This document shows positions 9,401 through 21,165 of a stretch of DNA of 21,194 bases, piece by piece. Source of the DNA: Pelargonium cotyledonis (lineage: Eukaryota; Streptophyta; Magnoliopsida; Geraniales; Geraniaceae); NCBI GenBank assembly GCA_036897625.1, contig JAYMTA010001208.1:1-21194 (forward strand). The letters are read 5' to 3'. The translations under genes were made by a program, and so were the position numbers. Below the pieces are notes generated by a model. The model did no database searches. It saw only the letters and a program-made list of their open reading frames with translations, and had not been told where the DNA came from. The stretch's first letter is position 1. The number at the start of each line of letters is the position of its first letter.

Positions 9401-12400
9401 ACTTCTGGCTGTATCAACAGTTGGGTTGTTGGAGGAACTCAGTAAAGAGTTTCCATAGCGGATAAGTAAACCAAGGCAGAAAAGAGAACGGCCTACCAGC
9501 TGAAATTTGCAAAATACGGCAGATAGGTTACTTTATTATAATTCTGTATACTATCTTTGTAAGAGAAAACATAAAACAAGTATTTCAACTGAATGATTTT
9601 AAAACGGCACAATTGGTATTGTTGGCTTTGAATACATAGCCCCCCACTCAACTTCTTACTTATTCATACTTGCCCTTTCGAGTTAAATAAGGTTGTAGAA
9701 AAGGTTTGTAAAATTGACTATAGCAACCAACCTGTTTGTTATCAATAGTCTGGGTGTCCAAACGTTTGAAAAACACTTGAATAAGATACTCGACTACAGT
9801 AGCACCTTTTCCTGCTACTTTACTAACAGAGCAAAGGCACCTGCATCATGAAATAATATCAGCTATACAAATCATAGTAACAAAAAGAAATTTCTTATTT
9901 TCAAGGATGAAATAATAAGGGTTACATAATAGATCAGCTTCAAAACTCAACTAGGACCAAAATGATACAACAATGCCATCATCAGATTAGAACATAGTAC
10001 AAAAAAAATAGCTACTCCCAACCATCAAAATATAAGTTCCTAACAATGTGCTACAGTTATTGACTTCACAAAATAGCTCTCAAATATCTCCCACACCAAT
10101 CTCAACACTCAACAGTGACTCTAGCTCTGACAACCAACCTACTTCCATTATTAGGATTTGGTATTCAATCAAACTAGCTACTCAGTTTCACAATGCTGCT
10201 GGGCACAAAAAGCTAGATAGAGTTATGCATCCAAAATTAGGAGTGTGTGTGATAAAGCAACATAAAGGAATAATAACGCAAAAGTAAAACACGCAAGGAA
10301 CTTAGCCTACTTGATGCAGGCATGGACAACTGTCAAAAAAGAATGCCGAACAATCATGTGTTTTAAATCTTGTTCTAGTTCCTCCACAACATTATGAGGT
10401 AATTTCCGAAGTGAAGGCAACACAGCATCAATGACAAAGATTATACTCTCCAGCAACTGTGCGACCACCCGATTATCAACCTGAATGTTCAGAAAAGTAA
10501 GTTACAAATAAAGGCATTTGAAAAAATAGACCAATTTTTTTCACCCTAAAAACTTAATTATGACCTTAAATGAGCAAATACCCACTCACCCACCAAATTT
10601 ATATACAAACTCCAAATTTTTCTTCAAACATGTAACAGTCAAAATGTGAGGTTCATAAATTTGATCATGTTCCTTTTCGTTTTAAAAAACAAAATGTTCA
10701 TGATATGGTCACCCTAAAAGGCAACTCTTATGTGCTATTAAACTTGACTCCAACCCAAAAGCTTAAGTTGATAGGTGGACGGCCCAACTTGTATATCAAG
10801 TGGCAATAAACTTCACATTGCAAAAAAGACGGGTCACTAGACACAAACCAAACCAGATCTAATACCATGTTAAACTTGACTCCGACCCAAAAGCTTAAAC
10901 TGATAGGTGGAGGGCCCAACTTGTATATCAAGTGGCAATAGACTTCACATTCTTTCGAAGTAGGATACATTGACATACGCCAAATGCAATGACCTATATA
11001 TTATGAGCATTTAAGTAGATAATTTGAGAATATTCAGATTACCCGGGTCTTAAGATATGGCTGTAAAGTAACCACAAATTGGGAAGGGTCAGAAGCTGGT
11101 GAACATAGCAGAGGATCCACAGCACAGAATGCATGCAAGACCAGAACATAAGGAAGTGTGTGCAGCTCTACTTCCTCACTATTCATCTCCTCCACCTGAT
11201 GAACAAAAGGCGATTCCACATAATTTAGTCTTAAGGAATGCACTGAAATGTATAATACAGCAATGACCAATGGCCAACAAGAGTACCTGCAATATCCTTT
11301 CCAGTAAGCACTTGCACATTAACTCACAACGTTTGCGTACGGATGCAAGTGAAACAGGATTGATCCCAACAGCTTTAGCTGATTGTGGAAAAAAGTCGAG
11401 GGCCAAGTTCCGCTTAATAATAGTGACAAGAAGTTGATTGTTAGGCATCTTCTTCAGAACCTCAACAATCTGCTCAGTTTTCTTAACCACTTCCAGTGGA
11501 ACAGAACTACCATCTCCAAAGAACTGAGTCTGAGAACCAGTCGGTTCCTCAAACCAGAACTCATAGAATGTCTTGCATACGAGATCCTACAAATTACAGA
11601 TTACAAAACACTGGAGTTTAAAAAAAAATTACAGTTTCATGAACTGAAATGTAGTTTAAATATATTCTTCACTTGCCCAGGTACTGATAACAGAAATGGG
11701 GGTGCTGGTCAAAATTAAATTGGCCCATAGCATACTCCAGCTACCACTATTTCCAACAACCACCACCTAGCCATTTCCCAACCAACATTAGGGTGGGCTA
11801 CATGAATCCTTCACTAGTTGGGATATTCTACTCATATTCTCATCCTCCACACTACTGTTTCTAATCAAATATATCTTCATCAGTTATCTATAAAAGAAAA
11901 AATTGCCATAGGGAGGCCATTTGAAAGGGCTACTGTTACTATCACAGAACTTGCAGATAAATTAGAATGACTGATATTATTCATTCCCTCTTTGGACAGA
12001 AAATCTTGCATCCACTTTCTTTTGGGATCCACTCTAATCTGAGGAAAGGGAAGGATGACCTCTTTGAGGAAGAAATTAATAGCAATCAAAGAACTAAACT
12101 TGTTTCCAATGATCATTATAATTATCCTACAATACTCATTCAAATAAATATGCACCGAGTCAAATGAGAGCCCGCTCCAAAACCAGAAAAGAAACTTGTT
12201 TGCTATGTGTAACAGAAATCATTCCAAACCATCACAGAATGCAATATAAATGTACATTCCAATTACTGTTGATTTACCTGAATACTTGATTCATCATCAC
12301 TAACACGGGATATTATCTCAATGCAAGCTTTTGTAAAATCAGAGAAGTTAGAATTTGAGGTGCACATATCTCTGACAATCTTAATAGCACGTTTTCGTAC

Positions 12401-15400
12401 ACTAACTCCAGTATCTTTAATTCTCTCCGCAATCTTGTCAAAATACTGCAAAACAAGACTTATCATTAAATTAATAAAGAAATGGTCAACTAAAAAATGA
12501 ATGAGAAAAATTCAATGTCGAACCTGCAAACCAACATCAGGATGTGATGCAATATGCCTACCAACAAGTTCCAATGCTGCTTCTCGAACAGATATTGCAG
12601 AATCACAAAACCTTCCTTCAACAGCTGATTGCACACGTTTGTCACGCAACACTTCTGGATCAGCTTCTACAATAATGCTAACCTGCTCCCATCAAATAAA
12701 ATGAGTGATAAATGCATTTGGTTTCATCAAGATAGCTGCTCAAAAGTGAATAGAAGATTATTGATACTTACAGCCCTCAAAGCCTTAGCTCTAATAACAG
12801 GAGAATTCTCCCTCAAACTTGCCTGAAAACAATTAGAGTACAAATTTAAGACTGACTTATGTAGTAATCAGGGAGCAAGCAAAACTAATTTACTAACCAG
12901 AAGCACATGAAGAATCTTATCAAACCCTCTGGAGAAAGAATTGTTTTGACCCAATGCTAAGGTAATCTTTTTAACTGAATCCCTAGTCAACAAAGAAGAA
13001 ATAGAGCCCGAATCGCGTACTATTGCTTTTGATTTTAGTCTAGAAAGATAGTAGTTGAACTTCTGTTGAGATTTTGTATCATCCTTATACCACAGGCAGA
13101 GATAAAACCTGCACATATATATCTTCACTTAGGGTCATTGCAAAAAGAAGAAAAAAAAAAAGAAAAGAAATTAGTTCGTTGAATACAAACCAGCGAACAA
13201 AAAGATGCACATCATCAGAAGAATTAGCATCTTGGAGATAATTCAGCAGCATATGTTGAACAATTTCAACTTTAGTAATTGGATGAGATGTCAAAGAATT
13301 ATTTTCTGTTGAATTGTGGTTCTCTATTTCAGCATCCTTTCTCTGCGACTTGGAGTACGAGTGTAATACAAGAAGTTGCTTCCTGCAGAGACAAAACTGA
13401 CAGTACCAGCTGCGGGTAGGAACTTCATGTTCTCTTACTCCCATGCAATCAACATGAAACAATCTCTGACAACCTTGGCATGTATACAACATTTTCTCAA
13501 CCCTTCCATCCATACACACTGAGCACACGTCTTTTGGATAACTCTTATCAGCATCATCCTCAATAGCCAATTCCTGCACTATCCATAATTTCTCACTTTG
13601 GCAATGGACGGCATCACGCTTTAACCTTGCAGCAATAACACCGAGGAGATCAATGGCCATGGAACGTGCAGAAATATCTTTTGATTTTAGCCCTGCATTC
13701 TGGAGTAGCAAGACACAAAGAACCTGCAAGTAATTCGCCCTTAGCAAGGAATAATATGATGCAGTTAAAAATTACATAAAAAGAAAAACTATATCTCTAT
13801 GATACCTCCAGAAGAGGAGCAGAGGCAGGATATTCAGGTAAGTTCAGTGTAGTCAGTAAATCCAGAACAATATTCTCCATCATCACTTTCAACTCAGAAG
13901 CATCCTGAGCCTTCACAGCTGTAAAGCGCTGAAGAACACGGGTCCAGAAAAGACAGCACGCCTCTGTGGCTGCCTCATAGGATTTAACTGGGTAGCCAGC
14001 ATCAGTTGAGATGTCCAATACGTGATTAACATCTGATGCTTGCCTTAAAGCATCGGGAAGATTTGCACTACAGTGAATCAACTGAATTAACAAAGCACTG
14101 ATCATTTGAATCTGCCTCTGTTCTTCATCAGGCAGGTGGTAGGCTCTTAATGCTTTCTTTGACATAGGTAATTTCATGAGCAACTGTAGTGTTTCATCTA
14201 TCACATAAGTGCGATGCTGTGCATATGAGTAGAATATCTGCAATTAATGGAGAATTGAACAAATTTAGTCCTGCAGTGAAATTAACTTGTCTAAGTACTG
14301 CAAACTTTCAATGAGAAGAAAAAAAATTACCCCACTGATTAAGCCAATTGCTTTTAGTTGCAACAGCTGGATATTATCCACCAAAAATGTCGTAAAGCTT
14401 GTCTTTACGAGTTGCAGAATGCAGCTATCTGATAGCTTCTCTATTAGCAACAAATCCTTGAGTAAACCAAGAATAGTGCACAGTTTCTGGAGTATAGTAT
14501 TCACAGCTGCCGAGACCCTACAAAAAGAAAAAGGAACCTAAATAGATCACAATAAAATATTCAACATAATCTGCAGATAGTTTTAAGACAGGATATTTAT
14601 AGCATACCTGTTCGATGATGATTTCTTCACTTTAACACTCTTTGTTGTACGTCGTTTCTTGCTAGCTGAACCAAACTCAGTTTCGAATTCTTCATCTTCA
14701 TCAGCTGGGAAACACAAGAAACATGGCTCAGTAGCATAAACATCAAAGTCCATTTCACACATTCAGTTAATGAAATACAAAAAGACAGCAAGTCACAACT
14801 CAGATCCATTCCAATGTAACAAAGGTACAAAGAAAATTAATAGATGTCATCTATTTAAAAAGTGATCTGGCAAGAGCCTTGTATAGATAAGTATAAGGAG
14901 AAAAATAAGGCAAAGGCATATAAAGTAAGAGTAGAAAATATCTCCAGCTTCTTGCATAAGGTTAACCTTCAAGTGTGCCATTTTCCCTTGGTCTGTGCAA
15001 AGCTCGATATGAAGGATCATAAGAACACATGACATCCACAATCTGATGTCTTGAAAACTCCAGGATTCTTTCTATGATCTGTTATGGACACAAGCTATAA
15101 TCAGTTATTCAGCTGTCCAGATATGAAGTACACCAGAGAAACAAGATGAGTACTCTTATAACCACAAAATAGAATAAACATGAACCTCTTCTTTATATAG
15201 CTGCTTTGGCATGTCATTGTGGGCCATTACTGCTAAAGCAGCATGAATGGACTCTAAAGCAGAGAACACCAATTCAGCTACATCTGAATCTGACTGAAAG
15301 TGGCACAGGTTTAAATACATAAGTAGCAGAAGTTTAAATAGTAAACTAAATTACAGACAACAATTCAGAGCTTAAGAATGGTGTAACTAACTCACGTGAT

Positions 15401-18400
15401 CATATTCATCAACGGATGAACCCTCTGCCCGATGTATCTGATTATCAAGAACCCTTAATAGTCTTACAAGGAGATCTACAGGAACCATATGTAGGAGTCT
15501 CCTTGCACGGATGGACATTATTTCATTCACAAGGATTCTTAGATCAGCAAGAGGCAGCGATAACCACTCTGCTTCATCCCTATCATCGTTAGGAATCTCA
15601 GCTCTGCCACAGAATTCATCCAATATCTCACAGAAATTTCCAACGGTGGCATCTACATGATGACACCAAACAAACTTATTCATATGAATAGATCAATAAT
15701 TAATTAAGAATCTGAAACCAAAAACTAGCTAGACATACCTTGAAGCTCTTGAGGATCTGGTCCCACTGATGATGGGATGTCATCTACACCCTTCTTCTTG
15801 GCCTTGGGTTTTCTAGAAGATGAAGTAGATACATCCTGCATTTTCATCTTTTACATAAGGGACGCAAACAGCAAAAAATCACAATCACATAAAGCAAATG
15901 AACACGTACGTTAGCAAGAAGACGGTCAAACTCATAAGTTTGACTTCCACCGTAGTCTTTTTGGGCTTGAACTGTAGAAATTACAGGAGGCCCAATGGAC
16001 TTCTTCTCAGGCACTGTACAAATGGAGATTTGCTCCTTTATATGACCTGAGAAACTTGAACAATGCAAGAAACAATAAGGACAGCACCAACAAATCTATT
16101 TAGCACAATATCCACATCGTGGAGTGAGATAACATAATATCCACAAACGCTAACAATGATGATATCAACCCCTCACACCACTTGAAAATTATTTTTACGA
16201 AACAAAAATTGTTCAAAGTCAAGATAAATTGTAAAGAGAGAAGGGAAGGAAAAAAATAAACAGTTTTGTGATATACAATTTTCTGTTGACAAAAACAGTC
16301 ACAGAAATTGAATATTTACCATCTCTTTGGTATATAACTAATCTAATTAGGCTGACAGGAACAACTGCAGGGATTTTAAAGCAAAATGTGCAAATCCATT
16401 CTCTTTTTACTTGAAAACCCAAGGTTTTATTCCATCTATTTCTACACAAAATCAATTGTGTTTTTTATTTTTATTTTATGATATCTCATCAATATATGAA
16501 AACCATAATTTTCAAGGGTTTTCTTGGAAATCAAAGGTATTTACCAGTAGTTTTTTGTGCGCCACATACTCTTTTATTTTTTGGGTGATCTGGACTGCGT
16601 ATTACATTTTGCTATCCAACAATTTCTCTGTTCATTGAACCGGTTATTCTACAATTTGGTGAGTATACTTGTACTACATCCATTGTACAACATATTCTAT
16701 AATTTTTTTAGGATGCGTGTATTACAATTGTAGAATACGCACTTCAATGTATTCATACCACATCGAAAAATATGCAATACAACTACAATATATGTAATAC
16801 AAATATTCTTATAAAGTTGTAGAATGCACAGCAAAATCTACAGATACATTGTTTGTTTAAATGTAGAATATGCAGTGCGCACCCCTAAAAAATGATTACA
16901 CTGCACTTTTTTTTATTTTATGAACATCATGAGCATCCTGATGTTTTGCACATTACTAATATAGAGCAACATCTCACAAAACCCTATCAAGGTCGTCTAC
17001 ATCTGAGGTCATAACTTTCTACAAGAACCTTTCATAATACCCAGTTTCATTAACTAGAAAGTATAATAGTATAAGAGGAAAAATAAATAGAATAGATGCA
17101 GAAACAATAATAAACAGTATTTATGTATAAGTGAAAAAAAAACATACAATTAGTTTACCTGGAGAGTAGAACTCAAATGCTTCCTGGTGGAATTTAAGAA
17201 CTTCAGTGCAAAGCTGTAAAGGCTCTACATAACCATTCAAATCTGGCTGTACATCATCTTTAAATTTCCTGCAGCAAAAAAAAAAATACAGATATGAGCA
17301 TACCCACTTCCATCTTACTAGAGATAATGAATCCTTTTGTTCAATAGCAATGAAGTGCAGTGCTTGTATGTACAGTGTCAATTGTCTTTTAGCATTACAC
17401 ATAAGGTCATTATTTAGTATTTACCATTTCACAGCTTTTCTCCACCTAGCTGCCGATAGCAAAATGATTCAGAATCCTAGAGAATACACTAATAGTTTTT
17501 TTTTTTTTTAATCTGGAGTAACAATTCAACCTAATTCAACAACTGAAAACATTTCCTGTAATTTAAGTTATTCAAGAAAAAATAATTAATTGAGCTGTAC
17601 ATGCCATTGCCATTCCTAACTATGTTTTCAACAAATTTAGGTCAATTTAAATTTAAAATACAATCTACGCACCACAACATGATTTGTTGCTGAAATTCCT
17701 ATCTATCAGGCAATGTTCTAAATTAAGCTAGTGAGGTAAACATGCCATAATATTAGAATAAACAGTTGAATAATTGATGCACAAATCAAATATCACTAAT
17801 TTTGATTAACTTCAGTTACCTTATATAAAAAGAAAAGTTATTCCATCAAATTTTTGAAATACAACTTCAGTGCCACAAAATGGAGTTGATCTTATTACAA
17901 ACAATCTCAAACACATTACTTAAATTTAATATGATACAAGTTTCAAAATGCTTTTAGCTTCAGCGGCTAGAAAGTGTGACTGTTGTACATAAAATCATGC
18001 AAAACGCAAATTTACAGTTTCACTTTACTTCATCTACGGCCTGAAGTCCAATTGTTGAAGTACGATCAAAAGTCAATAGAAAACGCAATTGTTGCCCAAA
18101 ACGAGAAGACAAGGAAAAGAAGAGGAAAGCAAACGCTTACAAATACGACACATCGGTTCCTTCAAGCAGATCAGCGATGTTACTAGCTTGACTGAGAACT
18201 TCCCTGCGATCCAGTGACCTCAAACTGGAACCGGCGTCATCGAACAACCGGAGGTCTTGATCAGATGCGCCGAAGAACACAGGAAGCGACGGCAACGGCA
18301 GGCACGGCGCAACCTCGGAGTGAACGGTGTTCGGGAGGCCAATTCCGCGGTGGCTGAAGCCGAAGCCGAAGGCCGAGCCCATAGCTGAACCAACTGGATT

Positions 18401-18406
18401 GCTCAT
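6481..18406 (-). CDS. SCC2: Sister-chromatid cohesion protein SCC2 (cohesin loader), 28 coding exons
   Basis: SCC2 (Nipped-B/NIPBL/Mis4) acts with SCC4 to load cohesin onto chromatin in the nucleus. Exons, 5' to 3' on the minus strand: 18406-18141, 17268-17159, 16046-15910, 15835-15739, 15652-15396, 15293-15186, 15078-14967, 14704-14608, 14517-14331, 14237-13806, 13723-13191, 13108-12898, 12822-12772, 12682-12524, 12445-12278, 11586-11287, 11195-11043, 10480-10311, 9840-9732, 9499-9338, 9261-9157, 9073-8840, 8429-8296, 8208-7915, 7830-7401, 7211-7119, 6930-6805, 6708-6481. All junctions are GT-AG, phases agree and the sum is 5463 nt (1820 residues). Basic clusters occur near residues 180-186 and 378-390, a PHD finger at 668-712, and HEAT repeats clearly over about 850-970 and probably beyond. 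The C-terminal domain includes [19 protein letters not shown] and [11 protein letters not shown]. The tail has KRKRP, an acidic run and Arg-rich end. Long introns (17269-18140, 16047-17158, 11587-12277) hold no supported gene. Confidence 0.95.
7004..7105. repeat. Direct duplication in SCC2 intron 26
   Basis: A 33-35 bp block beginning TACACTCATGAGAACCAAAA occurs at 7004-7036 and again at 7071-7105. The second copy has a 2-bp insertion (ATCATATAGC versus ATCATAGC). The period is 67 bp. It lies within the 188-nt intron and does not include the donor or acceptor. Confidence 0.9.
10738..10951 (-). mobile_element. TRIM-like element: two 82-bp direct repeats in SCC2 intron 17
   Basis: Near-identical 82-bp repeats occupy 10738-10819 and 10870-10951. 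Read on the minus strand, the upstream copy runs from TGTGAAG (10949) to TTTAACA (10868), so it has the TG...CA ends of a long terminal repeat. It is followed at once by TGGTATTAGATC (10867-10856), which matches 10 of 12 bases of the initiator-tRNA-Met primer-binding site TGGTATCAGAGC common in plant LTR retrotransposons. The internal part is only about 50 bp. No clear polypurine tract or target duplication was found and the second repeat has lost its CA end, so this may be an old TRIM or a repeat-derived fragment. Confidence 0.55.
13391..13525 (-). other. PHD zinc finger within SCC2 exon 11
   Basis: Residues 668-712 of the predicted protein show the complete C4HC3 ligand set: C668-x2-C671, C683-x2-C686, H691-x2-C694 and C709-x2-C712. 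A Trp two residues before the last Cys pair (SWYCQFC) is typical of PHD fingers. PHD fingers usually read histone H3 tails. A PHD finger is known in plant SCC2 and absent from yeast and animal orthologues as far as I know. The finger is encoded within one exon and no ligand is missing. Confidence 0.92.
16583..16887. mobile_element. MITE-like inverted-repeat element in SCC2 intron 2
   Basis: The ends mirror each other imperfectly: GGGTGATCTGGACTGCGTAT at the left and, in reverse complement, GGGGTGCGCACTGCATATTC at the right, each continuing into ACAT. Between them an AT-rich interior repeats motifs of the form TTGTAGAATACGCA or its complement (near 16645, 16728, 16820 and 16861), as subterminal transposase-binding arrays do. 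No target-site duplication could be set, so the family is not assigned. Confidence 0.4.
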
Positions 18407-18414
18407 GAGTTGAT

Positions 18415-18450
18415 TTACCGGTGACCTGAAGATTCACAATGCAGGAGCAT
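18415..18450 (-). promoter_or_regulatory. Upstream ORF (11 codons) in the SCC2 leader
   Basis: An ATG at 18450-18448 opens an 11-codon frame ([11 protein letters not shown]) that stops with TAA at 18417-18415, eight bases before the SCC2 ATG. Both ATGs have weak contexts, with pyrimidine at -3. If transcription begins upstream of 18450, as the C/T-rich leader-like sequence suggests, this is the first ATG met by ribosomes and could reduce SCC2 translation. An alternative is a leader intron ending at CTTCAG (about 18426), which would splice the upstream ATG away. Confidence 0.55.
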
Positions 18451-18800
18451 GTAGAGAGAGAGGCTCGGAATGCAAATTCAGCAGAAATCGGAGCAGGTAT
18501 AGGCCGGAATTAGGGTTCTTGAATGCAGAGAGGCCTGAACCCTAGAGAGAATCGGATTGGGAAGCCTGAAATGAGAGAAGCAATTGGCGGGGAAAGGAGT
18601 GATGAGTAAAAAAAGATTGGGATTTTTTTGTCGTTGGAGGTTTCAGATTTATATTAGCAGTGAAAATATTCAGAAAAGAGTACAACTTGCAGTTTTTACA
18701 GAAATGCCCCTGTTTCGGTGTCGTGTCCATTCTTTTCTTCAACATGTAAGCTTATTACAGAAGCTTTAGTTTTTGTGGCTACAACTAAAAAAATTCAAAA
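18451..18800 (-). promoter_or_regulatory. Probable SCC2 5' leader and promoter
   Basis: Minus-strand sequence upstream of the start codon is CT-rich and leader-like to about 18600, with AACCCTAA at 18517-18510, a telo-box core typical near plant transcription starts of growth-related genes. No TATA box was confidently recognised. No other gene begins here on the plus strand that I can support. Confidence 0.45.
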
Positions 18801-19705
18801 TTCAAAATATTTTCTTGTAATTCCTTAAAAAACCCCTATTGACTTCGAAGCAATGGAGTTACAAATATGTGAGTGAGTGCTTGGCTTAGTAGAAGCTGGT
18901 TGTATGTTGTGAGTTGTGACTGTTTGGACATTAAATATGAGTACTAGGTTCCTAGATTCGCGTACACGTAACGACATTCCATTTAAAATTTGAAAGTTAT
19001 TATTTGGCGGCATCTTTGACGACACGTGACAAATTTGAATAATTAATGTTGACTTGTTGTCAGTTGATGATCGATTACTATAAATGGTAGATTTACTTAT
19101 GCAAATTACTGGTTTGATTAATTATGTTATTACTTACTTATCGGCATATTAAGTGTGTGTTTAACATATTTGGACAAAGTATATCCCCCTTGTTATTGAT
19201 TAATCGTTCAACTAAAGGCATAAATGTCTTATAATGGTTCCATGAATTATTGTTAATGCAATAAATATCTTATAACATAATATCTCGATTCTTAAATTTA
19301 TTAACCATAATTAACTAAATACAATGATCGGTTGCGAGTGTGTTGTATAATAGTAAATGGGGTGAAGTTAGCTCCCACACTCGCTGACACGTCTAATAGA
19401 AGTCATAAAGGGCATATTGTATATGGTTAAGTGCACCAAGAGGCATATATCTAACACATTCGTGTGTAAATGGCTTTGAGTTGGGTCACCAATGGCAAAA
19501 AGTATTAATAATGAATAAGGTCAAAACCATCGATGGAGCTCAGCGTGAAGAGGAGGTGAATGTCCAAGTTTGGGATCGCGACAAATTAATGAGGGATTTG
19601 GAGATGATCTAATTTGTCTTCGAGGTTAATAGGCATTTAAACTTATGAAATACGGATATTGTGGAGCAAGTATGCCAAAAACTATGAGGCACCTATGTAT
19701 CGCCA
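18801..19705. other. Gene-poor AT-rich stretch
   Basis: No coding region is supported. A CACGTG palindrome (G-box core) lies at 19023-19028, too far from either gene start to interpret. Sequence from about 19500 onward may be 5' sequence of the LINE remnant that follows, but I could not recognise conserved protein there. Confidence 0.5.
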
Positions 19706-20216
19706 TTGGTTAGGCAACTCACAAATAATAATAGTTCTTTAGGACCTTGTAAAACAAAAACAAAAAAAGAACTTTGTTTTCTTGGTGGAGAGTGGAGACC
19801 TATTGCTATTTGCTCATTAGATAAGTTGGAGAGTTTGAAATTCAAGATGGATATGATAATTTCTTTTGTTGTCGATAGTGTGGAGAAAAATATTGTATTG
19901 ACAGTTCATTTGAATCTAAGCGATGGAACAACAATGTTAGACTTTTCTACGTTTTATATCGATGTCGTGGTGTAAGTTGGCAGCCAAGGGAAATGGCGAA
20001 TAATTGGTCATTAAGGAGATCTACGTTGAAAATATGACATCTCATAGTTGTATGAAAAGAACTTCAATAATACGATGTCTCGTTAAAAAAAAAAAAGGTA
20101 GGAACCCTAAACTAAAGTGGTTTATTAAGGGGTTTAATGAGGTAATAGAGAATTGTTGGTTGATTGACCTCAAGATATATGGGATGACATTCATTTGTAG
20201 CGGGGAAGCAGATTGA
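19706..20216 (+). pseudogene. Decayed LINE (non-LTR retrotransposon) endonuclease remnant
   Basis: Two broken frames resemble successive parts of plant L1-type apurinic endonuclease domains. The first (19706-19975) contains FVVDS...VLTVHLNLSDGT...YIDVVV, like the FVVDS-GRSGGLALLW...HIDV pattern. The second (20096-20216) contains PKLKWFIKGFNEVIENCWLIDL followed by a G-x-x-F pattern, like GFREAVEDCGLIDL-x-G-x-x-FTW. The two are in different frames, the segment between them has stops, and the catalytic motifs around the GDFN region are not recognisable. Recognition is by pattern only, without a search. No reverse transcriptase portion is present. Confidence 0.6.
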
Positions 20217-21010
20217 ACATCCGAATTGAAAAAATTGTTAGGGTCATAACAACATCAAAATAATTGGTGTGGCTCATACATGGTATTGAAACATAGTAGG
20301 TTCATATATGATAACAAGTGACTTTTTCTTTTGAGTTCTGATAAAATGTGACTTGTGAATAATGAATATGGTAAAGTAGTTAAACAAGATTGAATGATGA
20401 GGTTTTGACAACCAAACCACTTGTTCAAGTAGTAAGCGGACCAAATTCAAATATCAATCTCATGTTTAAAACTAATGATTTTTTTTTTTTTTGCGAAACT
20501 TGACATTATTAACAAGTGATCCGCAAATTGGGCTTAAAGCGATTGTAGTCTAGAAAATAAACATGCATTTTTTTTTTCCGGGCCCAAACGAGCAAATATG
20601 ATTGACATCTTTACATGCATGTATTAGGTTTTTCTTTTATATGGGAATAATTTGTTGTGGATTTATTCAACATACCTCATTAAGAACTTGTACAATGTCA
20701 TGTGTGCATTTAACCATAAAAATATGAATCAAATGAAAACTTTCAAATTCATGTTATGATTAAGAAAAATGGAAGATGCAATTCATTATTATTTAATTAG
20801 ATTATTTTTACCATATTATACTATCCATAAATAATTTTATATCACATAAAAAGAAATTGTTAGAATATTTAAGAGGACAGTCACCTAAACATTGCATAAA
20901 AATACAATAATTAAACATGGAAACATTTTAAATAGTTGTGGTGGTAGGCCCAATGTAAAAGACTCAATTTAGTTTGGTTCTTTGAAATTTCTAGTTTAAA
21001 ATAAGGGATA
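20217..21010. other. AT-rich non-coding stretch
   Basis: No gene or clear repeat structure was recognised. The first tens of bases could continue the LINE remnant. Poly-T tracts near 20479-20492 and 20568-20577 are the only notable composition. Confidence 0.5.
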
Positions 21011-21017
21011 ACCATTT

Positions 21018-21165
21018 CTTTGGTACCCAAATTTTGGCCGGATAAGCAAATTGGTATCTACACTTTTATTTCGCCCAATTGAGTACCTAAACTTCAATAT
21101 CACACCCAATTAAGTACTCATACTTTAATTGGAAACCCAATCTAGTACCTACCGTTATCTCCCGT
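21018..21165. repeat. Degenerate 26-31 bp tandem repeats at window edge
   Basis: Five diverged units share the core CCCAATT-x-AGTACCTAAACTTT or a variant, beginning near 21018, 21048, 21074, 21105 and 21136. Arrays of this kind are common in plant genomes, often as subterminal parts of DNA transposons. The array runs close to the end of the window, so its full extent and any partner end cannot be seen. Confidence 0.65.

Noticed and set aside
10728..10976. Minus-strand frame with a repeated [12 protein letters not shown] segment
   Set aside because: The repetition comes from the 82-bp direct repeats; it is non-coding intron sequence of SCC2.
11383..11718. Open frame of 111 codons on the plus strand
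   Set aside because: It is the antisense of SCC2 exon 16 and its flanking intron; the minus-strand frame has the conserved protein and matching splice phases.
11880..12167. Open frames of 66-91 codons on both strands in SCC2 intron 15
   Set aside because: No recognisable protein, and adding them would break the continuous SCC2 frame across exons 15 and 16, which join in phase 0.
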